From positions 1-12,393 of the forward strand of contig JAFYCU010000162.1 of NCBI GenBank assembly GCA_017545095.1: a stretch of 12,393 nt of DNA, read 5' to 3'. Under the pieces are notes generated by a model, which worked only from the letters and a program-made list of their open reading frames with translations, was not told the origin of the DNA and did not search any database. Both the position numbers and the translations under genes were made by a program. This stretch comes from Muribaculaceae bacterium. GTDB taxonomy: Bacteria; Bacteroidota; Bacteroidia; Bacteroidales; Muribaculaceae. Shown here one piece after another: positions 1 through 8,386 of this stretch. Every line of letters begins with the position of its first letter. The first letter of the stretch is position 1.

Positions 1-129
1 GGTACACAGGCAACAGCGATGCACACACCCATGTCGTGGCCACGAAAGCCCCGAACGAGCTGGGCATCTACGACATGAGCGGCAACGTGTGGGAGCCGTG
101 CCAAGACTGGTGGAGCACCTACACCTCCG
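1..129 (+). pseudogene. Inverted duplicate fragment of the FGE-like domain
   Basis: Read forward from base 3, this stretch gives sense FGE-like protein: YTGNSDAHTH, then KAPNELGIYDMSGNVWE, then CQDWWSTYTS. After base 129 the frame runs into the antisense strand of the same gene and loses all family resemblance. The last six codons (WSTYTS, about 111-128) are not in the minus-strand copy. They probably show the true continuation of the gene beyond the fold-back point. It has neither start nor stop. I regard it as a copy of the neighbouring minus-strand gene made by the palindrome, not as a gene of its own. Confidence 0.75.
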
Positions 130-239
130 CCAGTCTTGGCACGGCTCCCACACGTTGCCGCTCATGTCGTAGATGCCCAGCTCGTTCGGGGCTTTCGTGG
201 CCACGACATGGGTGTGTGCATCGCTGTTGCCTGTGTACC
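1..239. repeat. 110-bp perfect inverted repeat (fold-back palindrome) at the left end
   Basis: Bases 1-110 are the exact reverse complement of 130-239, with a 19-base turn at 111-129. The left arm reaches the window edge, so it may be longer. Both arms code for the same stretch of an FGE-like domain in opposite directions (motifs NELGIYDMSGNVWE and CQDW). Inside the turn, GGAG (112-115) can pair with CTCC (125-128), and the flanking T111 and G129 form a T-G wobble. This is what a self-primed (snap-back) DNA end would leave. A library or assembly artefact at a contig end is the simplest reading. A real inverted duplication is possible but less likely. Confidence 0.95.
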
Positions 240-1098
240 AAGCTACATCGTCGGAAGTGTTGCTGCCGGACCAACGGTAGCCCTGGCTCTTGTTGCCACC
301 ACGAGCGGCATACTCCCACTCGGCTTCGGTGGGCAGGCGGAAGCTCTCACCCGTCATCTGGTTCAATTTGGCGATAAACGTCTGGCAGTCGTTCCAGCTC
401 ACCTGCTCCACAGGGAGCAGCGGGTCGCTGGTGTCGTAGCTGGGATTGCTGCCCAACACCGCCTGCCACAATGCCTGCGTGACAGGTGTCTGGCCAATGG
501 CATAGCCGCTCAGCGTGACCTGATGAGTCGGTTTCTCGTTGGCCGAGGCTCCGCTCTGCTCGGCGGTGGCTCCCATGGTGAACGTGCTGCCCTTGACGTT
601 GATCATCTTAAACCGCACACCGTTCACCGTGTACTCTTTTTCGGGTTCAGTTTCTATACCCAGAATAATGTTGATGATGATGTTCATGTCATCCACGTCC
701 ACGTTGCCATCGCCGTTCACATCGCCCTTGTTGCTATAGAGCGAAGTCCGTCCAAGCATCAGGTTCTGCACTGCGTTCACATCGTCAATGTCCACACAGC
801 CATCGCCGTTCACGTCGCCCTTGACCACTTCTACATCATCAACAATGTGGGCGAAATTTTCCCATCCTTCAGCCGTCTGGTAGGCTTCCAAACTGCCCTT
901 AGGCACATGGAGTGTGACATCGTCGTTAATATCATACTCAAAGACCCTATCGTAATCATCCCAATCCCAATATTCATAATGATACTGAGGTGGATTGGCA
1001 CTATGGCAGATGATGTCCGTTATTGAATAACAACCTTTGAAAGCACCGTCACCAATGGTTTTCAAACCAGAGCCAAATTCAATTCTCGTAATACTAGT
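130..1098 (-). pseudogene. Headless LRR-dockerin-FGE-like protein, broken at both ends
   Basis: The minus strand is open for 323 codons from the base after a TAA at 1101-1099 down to the palindrome. In order it encodes: a single BspA-type leucine-rich repeat remnant (EFGSGLKTIGDGAFKGC, about 1080-1030); the linker typical of Bacteroidota LRR proteins (VPKGSLEAYQTAEGWENF, about 906-853); two dockerin-type EF-hand repeats (GDVNGDGCVDIDD, 819-781, and GDVNGDGNVDVDD, 726-688); and an FGE/SUMF1-like domain from about 633 (TFTMG, TPVTQALW, FRLPTEAEWEYAARGG, GNVWE). There is no start codon ahead of the LRR and no signal peptide. The first codon overlaps the stop of the upstream acyltransferase gene. 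The 3' end is lost in the fold-back, so the FGE C-terminus, including any catalytic cysteines, cannot be judged. It could be a 5'-truncated remnant or a real gene damaged by misassembly. An internal start before the dockerins is possible but would leave no export signal. Its closest relative in the window is the gene at the right edge. Confidence 0.8.
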
Positions 1099-2086
1099 TT
1101 ATCTTGATGAGCGGCTTTTGGGCGGTGAAGCGGGGGAAGTAGCGCACCATGAGGGGGATGATGGCGAGCATGAGCATCATGGTGATGCCCCACTTGGCGA
1201 GTGCCAGGGCGATGGGGGTGGCGGGCAGGCCGCCGAGCAGTGTGTCGAGCGGCGTGAGCAGCCAGTCGTGGGTGCCGAGCACAATGATGGAGTAACGCCC
1301 CCAGGTGCCTAGCACGGGCACAGGGTGCTTGATGTTTTTGCACATCCACAGCAGGGTGAGTATCGACGCCATGGGGAGCACATAGAGCTGCGGCCATGAG
1401 GGCAGGTGCTGCGGCAGGATGTCGATGTGTCCGGCGAAACAGAACACCACCACGGCCACCACCGGAAAGGCGAGCATCCCCCACTTGTCAAGCGGGTGCG
1501 GCTGCAGCCAGCCTGCCGCCTTCACGGCATGGCCGAGCACAAAGAACGGCAGCCCCACCAGAGCCGTGTCGAGCAGCAGCGGCAGCGCCATGCCTCGGCT
1601 CGCGAGCCACAGCGGCAACACAGACAACGCCGCCAGCACCAATGATTGAGCCCACAGCGGGCGCAGCACGCGCTGCAAGCCGTAGTAGATGATGTTCACC
1701 TCGAACAGGCTGATCAGGAACCACAGCGGCACGGTATAGGACCAGAACCGCTTGGTGAGCGGGTCGAGCAGTCCGTGCCAATTGAACGGATTGGCCGGAT
1801 GCAGCCACGGATGCATGACGGCAGCAACAAGATAGCCCGCGATGTGGAAGAAGAGGAAGGTAACCAGCAGATTGTTGGTCTTGCGCTTGAGGAACCCCAC
1901 AAAGCCATTATACTGCTTGAAAAACAGACCCGACAGGAAATAATACATCGGCACGCGGAACGACTGAAGGGCGTTGTCCAACCCGGGCAGCACGGCATCG
2001 AAGAATGCCGCGTCGGTGTGGTGCATCACAATGAGCATGATGCACAACCCCTTCATGAAGTCGATGAATGCGAGCCGCTGTTTCAT
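1094..2086 (-). CDS. Acyltransferase family 3 membrane protein
   Basis: This 330-residue protein fits the acyltransferase-3 family (OafA/WecH-like), integral membrane enzymes that usually move acetyl or other acyl groups onto cell-surface sugars. The N-terminus carries the family's K/R-x10-H motif (K12 to H23 within MKGLCIMLIVMHH) and the second signature SFRVPMYYFLSG (about 42-53). The rest is a run of about ten hydrophobic segments with short basic loops, and the length is usual for the family. The ATG at 2086 begins the motif-bearing N-terminus directly. The substrate cannot be told from sequence, and no glycan operon surrounds it. It lies 72 bp after the prolyl isomerase gene in the same direction, behind a hairpin that may terminate transcription. 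I see no exact TAnnTTTG box of its own. Its TAG stop overlaps the first codon of the headless LRR frame, suggesting a rearrangement point just there. Confidence 0.85.
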   Translation of the reverse strand: MKQRLAFIDFMKGLCIMLIVMHHTDAAFFDAVLPGLDNALQSFRVPMYYFLSGLFFKQYNGFVGFLKRKTNNLLVTFLFFHIAGYLVAAVMHPWLHPANPFNWHGLLDPLTKRFWSYTVPLWFLISLFEVNIIYYGLQRVLRPLWAQSLVLAALSVLPLWLASRGMALPLLLDTALVGLPFFVLGHAVKAAGWLQPHPLDKWGMLAFPVVAVVVFCFAGHIDILPQHLPSWPQLYVLPMASILTLLWMCKNIKHPVPVLGTWGRYSIIVLGTHDWLLTPLDTLLGGLPATPIALALAKWGITMMLMLAIIPLMVRYFPRFTAQKPLIKIN

Positions 2087-2098
2087 GTTTCAACAAAA

Positions 2099-2137
2099 TG
2101 CCCATTGACGAGGTGAGTGGGTCCACGTCAATGGGCA
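2099..2137 (-). terminator. Probable intrinsic terminator after the prolyl isomerase gene
   Basis: A perfect 12-bp stem (TGCCCATTGACG at 2099-2110 with its complement at 2126-2137) encloses a 15-base loop. On the minus strand the stem is followed at once by TTTTGTTG. It starts about 20 bases after the isomerase stop and ends 12 bases before the acyltransferase ATG. The U-tract is short, so it may leak, and it could act as an attenuator or mRNA-stabilising hairpin for the acyltransferase. Confidence 0.55.
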
Positions 2138-2158
2138 ACATAACGTGTCGTCAAAAGA

Positions 2159-4090
2159 TTACTTTTTCACTTTCTTGAGTACCTTTTTGTTAATCTCAAC
2201 GGGGTACTTTTGCTTGAGTTCGGCCACCCAGCGCTGCTCGAGCACGTCCTGGTAGTCGCTGGTGACCTGTCCGCGCACGTCGGCCAGCTCCTCGGGAGCT
2301 TTGATGAGGCCGCCAGTGAGCGTCATCACTTCGGGATACTTGGTGTTGTCGGGCTTGGGACCATGGAAGTAGAGGTAGTCCACTGCCGGATTCTCGCCCT
2401 GACCAAAGTTCATGCGCTCCATCTTGATGTCGCGGCCATACTTGTTGTGGAGGGCTGTGGTGAGCGTGTCGGCACCGAAGACGCGCATGTCGGCCTTCAC
2501 AGCCTGCAGCGTGCTGTCGTTCTTTGCGCTCAGGATGATGCCCTTGAAGTGCGGTGTGGGCCAGATGTTGGCATACTTGGCGCGGTTGGCCTCGAAGTAG
2601 TTTTCCAATCCCAGGGTGTCGCGTCCGGCAGCGTCCCACACACGGCGGTTGCTCACCTCGAACAGCAGCATGCCGTCGCGGTATTCATTGAGCAGGTTGC
2701 GGTAGTCAACGTTGTCGTCGATCATGTTGTCGGTGTAGTAGCTCATCACGTCCTTGTTGGTCATGGCCTTGATGGGGCTTTTGATGTATTCGATGGCCTG
2801 AGCGTTGTCGGTGATTACCTGATTGGGGTTGATTCGCTTGGCCAACTCGCCCAGCGTGACGGTCTTGGTGGCAAACGAGTAAACGGGCAGGTCGCTCTTG
2901 CGCAGCACATCCACCACAAACACCGAGTCGTAGCCGCCGTTCTTGACCAGCAGGTCGGTGAGCGACTTGTCGAGCTTGGGGTTCACCTGATAGTTGTACT
3001 GCACTTTCATCTTGTCGACGATGGCCTGTCCGGGCATGGCACGACGCTCATCGCGCTGCATGGTGTTGAGAATCATCTTCCTGGCCTCTTCGAAGGGTAT
3101 TTCGGTGCGCGACGAGTCGCGATAGATGATGTGATAGCCAAACTTTGTCTCGAAAGGCTCCGACACCTCACCGTCCTTGAGGGCGAAGGCCACCTCCTCG
3201 AATTGCGGCACCATGCGTCCCTTGCCAAACCATCCCAGGTCGCCGCCGTTGCGGGCCGAACCGGGGTCTTGCGACTGCTCCTTGGCGATGGCTGCGAAGT
3301 CGGCTCCAGGTGCCTTAACAAGCTGATACACCGAGTCGATGCGCGCCTTCACATGCGCTTTGGCACTGTCGGTGAGGTTGCGCGGGAACAGCTTAAGGAT
3401 GTGGCGTGCCTTCACCTGGCCGGCATCGGGGCGTTCAGCGTTGACGCGTATCAAGTGATAGCCGAAGTCAGTCTTCACCACCTCGCTGATCTGGCCCACG
3501 GGGGTCTCAAATGCGGCTTTCTCAAACACATAGGGGAACGTGCCGGCGGTGATGAAGCCATAGTGGCCCTGGTTGCGCTCCTTGCTGGGGTCGCTGGAAT
3601 AGGTGGCCACAATGTCTTCCCACTTCTCGCCGTTGATCAGGCACTGGCGCAGGCTGTCGACACGGTGACGGTTCAGTGCGTCGTCGGAGAAGCTGCGACC
3701 CAGCGGATACATGAAGTGGTCGATATCCACGTTGCGGTGCATGCGCTCGTAGGCTTCCTGGATGAGCCGGTCGCGCACGGTGGTGTCTTCGAGGAACGGC
3801 TTCACGATGTCGCGCTTGTAGCCGTCGAACTCTTTCTTGAACGAGGGCAAGGTGTCGATGTGAGCGGCCTCGGCATCGGCAACCTTGAGCTTATAGGTCA
3901 CAAATCGGTCAACATACTGGTCGAGCGTCTCGCTCTCGACCTGCTGCTGTTTATTCTTGTTGTACAGATACTCAAACTCCGAGAGTTTTACTTCTTTTCC
4001 GTTGATGGTCATCAACACAGGATCCTTGGCGGCAAGTGCCATCAAGGCAGTGCCCACAAGCACCGTTGAAACCAAAAGTTTACTTTTCAT
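2159..4090 (-). CDS. Secreted parvulin-type peptidylprolyl isomerase (SurA/PpiC-like, two rotamase domains)
   Basis: This 643-residue protein has a Sec signal peptide (basic MKSK, hydrophobic 5-20, likely cut after LMALAA at about 21). There is no lipobox cysteine, so it is probably soluble in the periplasm. Two parvulin domains follow. The first, about 121-217, holds the [20 protein letters not shown] stretch and closes with DFGYHLIRV. The second, about 226-324, opens with [10 protein letters not shown] and contains [21 protein letters not shown] and FGYHIIYR. The remaining 300 or so residues are alpha-rich with a lysine-rich tail and match no domain I recognise. The family helps fold outer-membrane proteins. 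It follows guaB by 130 bp in the same direction. Bacteroidales often carry one to three such isomerases beside guaB; here there is one. No exact promoter box lies in the 130-bp gap, so readthrough from guaB is likely. Confidence 0.9.
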   Translation of the reverse strand: MKSKLLVSTVLVGTALMALAAKDPVLMTINGKEVKLSEFEYLYNKNKQQQVESETLDQYVDRFVTYKLKVADAEAAHIDTLPSFKKEFDGYKRDIVKPFLEDTTVRDRLIQEAYERMHRNVDIDHFMYPLGRSFSDDALNRHRVDSLRQCLINGEKWEDIVATYSSDPSKERNQGHYGFITAGTFPYVFEKAAFETPVGQISEVVKTDFGYHLIRVNAERPDAGQVKARHILKLFPRNLTDSAKAHVKARIDSVYQLVKAPGADFAAIAKEQSQDPGSARNGGDLGWFGKGRMVPQFEEVAFALKDGEVSEPFETKFGYHIIYRDSSRTEIPFEEARKMILNTMQRDERRAMPGQAIVDKMKVQYNYQVNPKLDKSLTDLLVKNGGYDSVFVVDVLRKSDLPVYSFATKTVTLGELAKRINPNQVITDNAQAIEYIKSPIKAMTNKDVMSYYTDNMIDDNVDYRNLLNEYRDGMLLFEVSNRRVWDAAGRDTLGLENYFEANRAKYANIWPTPHFKGIILSAKNDSTLQAVKADMRVFGADTLTTALHNKYGRDIKMERMNFGQGENPAVDYLYFHGPKPDNTKYPEVMTLTGGLIKAPEELADVRGQVTSDYQDVLEQRWVAELKQKYPVEINKKVLKKVKK

Positions 4091-4220
4091 TGTTAAATTA
4101 TTACGTAATCAATTTCAAACACATTATAAGCATAACGCATCATTGCGCTGATTATTGCGTGTGAGGCATCATTTTTTGTGATAAAAGGCGATTTCATGGG
4201 CAATATGCATGGCCGGGGCT

Positions 4221-5696
<1,476 letters not shown>

Positions 5697-5731
5697 CTAA
5701 ACGACTTTTTGGTACATCTAAATATTGCACG

Positions 5732-5763
5732 CAAAATTAGTCTTTTTTCTTGAGACCGACAAA
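5732..5763 (-). promoter_or_regulatory. guaB promoter (Bacteroidota primary sigma type)
   Basis: On the minus strand, TTTG (5763-5760), a 20-bp spacer and TAATTTTG (5739-5732) match the published Bacteroides consensus TTTG/TAnnTTTG. Transcription should start near 5725, leaving a leader of about 30 bases before the guaB ATG at 5693. Confidence 0.75.
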
Positions 5764-5911
5764 TCTGGCCTACAAGAAATAATAAATTTTATGGCCATTG
5801 CATAAAAGAAGGTGTGTCATGACTGTGAATCATCGTCTTTATAGCGCAATGAGCGTGCAATCACACTTGCCCGCGTGGCAAGCGAACCTGCGAAACAAAC
5901 TGTGGCTGGAG

Positions 5912-5943
5912 TTTGTCCATTCGCCATTTATTGTGTAATTTTG
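5912..5943 (+). promoter_or_regulatory. uvrD promoter (Bacteroidota primary sigma type)
   Basis: TTTG at 5912-5915, a 20-bp spacer and TAATTTTG at 5936-5943 match the Bacteroides consensus exactly. Transcription should begin near 5950. This makes any translation start upstream of that point impossible for this transcript and selects the GTG at 5965. The -7 octamer and spacing equal those of the divergent guaB promoter. Confidence 0.75.
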
Positions 5944-5964
5944 CACCTTAATTGTAAAACCACC

Positions 5965-8382
5965 GTGGAAAATTATCTGGAACAGCTCAACGAACAGCAG
6001 CGTGCTGCCGTGGAATACTGCGACGGCCCTCAGCTGGTGATTGCCGGTGCGGGGTCGGGCAAGACGCGTGTGCTCACCTACAAAATCGTGTACTTGCTGC
6101 ACCAGGGCCTGCATCCCTACCGCATCATGGCCCTCACGTTCACCAACAAAGCCGCGCGCGAGATGCGTGAGCGCATCGAGGGCATGGTCGACGCCGATGT
6201 GGCGCGACAGCTGTGGATGGGCACTTTTCACAGCATCTTCGCGCGACTGCTGCGGGTGAATGCCGAGCGGCTGGGCTTCAGGCACGACTTCACCATCTAC
6301 GACACCACCGACTCGCGCTCGCTGCTCAAGCTCATCATCGGCGACCTGGGACTCGACGAGGAAAAGGCTAAAGCCTATAAACCGGCCACCATCCAGAACA
6401 TCATCTCCAACATGAAGAACGCGCTCATCTCGCCCGACGACTATGCCAAGAATCCCGGCTTCCGCGCCGAGGACGAGCGCGCCAACCGGCCACTCACCTA
6501 CGCCATCTACCAGACCTACTGCGACCGCTGCCGTGTGGCCGGTGCGATGGACTTCGACGACCTGCTCTACTACACCAACATCCTGCTGCGCGACTTTCCC
6601 GATGTGCTGGAACGCTACCAGCAAATGTTTCAATACATCCTGGTGGACGAGTATCAAGACACCAACTTTGCCCAGCACATGATTGTGCTCCAGCTCAGCC
6701 GCGCACACAACCGGCTGTGTGTGGTGGGCGACGATGCCCAGAGCATCTACTCGTTTCGCGGAGCCAACATCGACAACATCCTCAAGCTGCGCAACGCCTA
6801 CCCCGACCTGCAGACCTTCAAGCTCGAGCGTAACTACCGCTCCACGCAAACCATCATCAATGCGGCCAACTCACTGATCGAAAAGAACGAGCGGCAGATT
6901 GCCAAACACATCTTCTCGGAGAACGCGTTGGGCGACCGCATCGCGGTGATCCAGTGCTTCAGCGACTATGAGGAGGCCTATGTGGTGGCCAACCAAATCG
7001 CCTCGATCAAGGCACGCCAGGGCGACAGCTATGAGGACTTTGCCATCCTCTACCGCACCAACGCGCAAAGCCGCGTGCTGGAGGAAGCCCTGAGCAACGG
7101 CGGCCGCCGCGACAAGCACGGCAACATGCGCCATGCCATCCCCTACCGCATCTACGGAGGCCTGTCGTTCTATCAGCGCAAGGAAATCAAGGATGCCGTG
7201 TGCTACTTCCGGCTGCTTATCAACCCCGACGACGACGAGGCACTGCGACGCGTGATCAACACCCCCGCCCGCGGCATCGGCGACACCACCGTGGGCAAAC
7301 TCATCCACTGCGCCATGGAGCGCGGCGTGAGCATCTGGCAGGTGGTGGCCAACCCCGATGCGCACCAATTGACGGTGAACAACGGCACCAAACGTAAGCT
7401 CGAAGCATTTGCACAACTCATCCAGGGGCTTGCAACGATGAATGCCGAAGGTAAGGATGCCTTCACCATGGCCAAGGCTGTGATCGACCGCACGCACATG
7501 CTCTCCATACTCATGAACGACAAAACTCCCGAGAACATCAGCCGACAGGAAAACCTGAGCGAGCTGCTCAACGGCGTGAAAAGCTTTGTGGACGAGAAGC
7601 TGGAGCAGGGCATCGACGCCAACACGCTGGGCGACTTCCTGGCCGAGGTGTCGCTGCTCACCGACCAGGACACCGCTGACCCCGACGGCGAGAAGGTGAC
7701 CCTGATGACCGTCCACGCCGCCAAGGGACTGGAGTTCAAAAACGTTATCATCGTAGGCGTGGAAGAGGACTTGTTCCCCTCGGCATTGAGCAACGACTCC
7801 ATGAGTGGAATCGAAGAGGAGCGGCGACTATTCTATGTGGCTATCACCCGCGCCAAGGTGAACTGTGTGATCACCTATGCCACCTCACGCTATCAGAACG
7901 GGATGACGCGCGGCTGCACAGCCTCGCGCTTTCTGCGCGACATCGACCCGCAATTCCTGCAGTCGTCGGCCACCAGCTCCTCGTCGGGCAACAGCCGCAC
8001 AGGAGCGTTTCGCAGGCGAGAGACTGTTGACTTCGACGAAGAACGCCACAGTTGGTTCCCCAAGCCCGAACACACCCCCTCGCCCGGCCGGGAGTCGCGT
8101 AACAGCTCCACTGCGCCACAACCAACCGTGTCCCGCGCCACTACGAGGCCTGCCCCACCCGCCGTCAGGCATTCCTATGAGAATCCATCAGCTTTCGATT
8201 CCTCCTTCCGCCTGCACAAGGCGAGCGAACTGAGCGTGGGCATGCACATCCACCACACACATTTCGGACATGGTGTGATAGAAACCATCGACACCAGCGG
8301 CAACGACGACAAGGTGATTATTCAGTTCGACGACTCCAAGCGAACCCTGCTGCTCAAATTCGCAAGATTCAAGGTGCAGTGA
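5965..8382 (+). CDS. uvrD: ATP-dependent 3'-5' DNA helicase UvrD/PcrA (superfamily 1A)
   Basis: This 805-residue helicase unwinds DNA in nucleotide excision and mismatch repair and clears protein roadblocks. All SF1A motifs are present: Q motif LNEQQRAAVEY (8-18); Walker A AGAGSGKT (27-34); Ia ALTFTNKAAREM; Ib GTFHS; Walker B DEYQD (228-232); III GDDAQSIYSFRGA (255-267); IV LERNYRST (287-294); V TVHAAKGLEF (582-591); VI EERRLFYVAITRAK (618-631). A Ser/Pro/Arg-rich, probably disordered linker (about 665-750) leads to a Tudor-like C-terminal domain (GMHIHHTHFGHGVIETID), which in PcrA/UvrD contacts RNA polymerase. I chose GTG 5965 (giving MENYLEQLNEQQ, as in relatives). The frame is open back to a GTG at 5875, but that extension spans the promoter and looks non-coding. 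The stop lies 4 bp from the convergent lipoprotein gene's stop. Bacteroidota may label this gene pcrA or uvrD. Confidence 0.96.
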   Translation: MENYLEQLNEQQRAAVEYCDGPQLVIAGAGSGKTRVLTYKIVYLLHQGLHPYRIMALTFTNKAAREMRERIEGMVDADVARQLWMGTFHSIFARLLRVNAERLGFRHDFTIYDTTDSRSLLKLIIGDLGLDEEKAKAYKPATIQNIISNMKNALISPDDYAKNPGFRAEDERANRPLTYAIYQTYCDRCRVAGAMDFDDLLYYTNILLRDFPDVLERYQQMFQYILVDEYQDTNFAQHMIVLQLSRAHNRLCVVGDDAQSIYSFRGANIDNILKLRNAYPDLQTFKLERNYRSTQTIINAANSLIEKNERQIAKHIFSENALGDRIAVIQCFSDYEEAYVVANQIASIKARQGDSYEDFAILYRTNAQSRVLEEALSNGGRRDKHGNMRHAIPYRIYGGLSFYQRKEIKDAVCYFRLLINPDDDEALRRVINTPARGIGDTTVGKLIHCAMERGVSIWQVVANPDAHQLTVNNGTKRKLEAFAQLIQGLATMNAEGKDAFTMAKAVIDRTHMLSILMNDKTPENISRQENLSELLNGVKSFVDEKLEQGIDANTLGDFLAEVSLLTDQDTADPDGEKVTLMTVHAAKGLEFKNVIIVGVEEDLFPSALSNDSMSGIEEERRLFYVAITRAKVNCVITYATSRYQNGMTRGCTASRFLRDIDPQFLQSSATSSSSGNSRTGAFRRRETVDFDEERHSWFPKPEHTPSPGRESRNSSTAPQPTVSRATTRPAPPAVRHSYENPSAFDSSFRLHKASELSVGMHIHHTHFGHGVIETIDTSGNDDKVIIQFDDSKRTLLLKFARFKVQ

Positions 8383-8386
8383 CCTA

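Noticed and set aside
1..239. Palindrome as an invertible promoter or site-specific recombination site
   Set aside because: The arms lie within coding sequence, are 110 bp or longer with a tiny turn, and no recombinase is nearby. Invertible switches have short repeats around a longer segment.
658..819. Dockerin repeats as evidence of a cellulosome
   Set aside because: No cohesin or glycoside hydrolase is visible. Dockerin-like EF-hand repeats are common in non-cellulosomal secreted proteins of gut Bacteroidales.
136..1026. 296-codon plus-strand frame across the left region
   Set aside because: It is the antisense of the LRR-dockerin-FGE frame. The minus strand shows clear family motifs while this one shows low-complexity Val/Ile/His runs mirroring Asp/Asn codons.
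2210..4069. 619-codon plus-strand frame opposite the prolyl isomerase
   Set aside because: It is a long antisense shadow produced by GC-rich codon bias. No family features and no promoter; the minus strand has two parvulin domains and a signal peptide.
5839..6849. 336-codon minus-strand frame opposite the start of uvrD
   Set aside because: Antisense shadow of helicase codons, rich in Val/Gly/His with no motifs. It also overlaps the promoter region.
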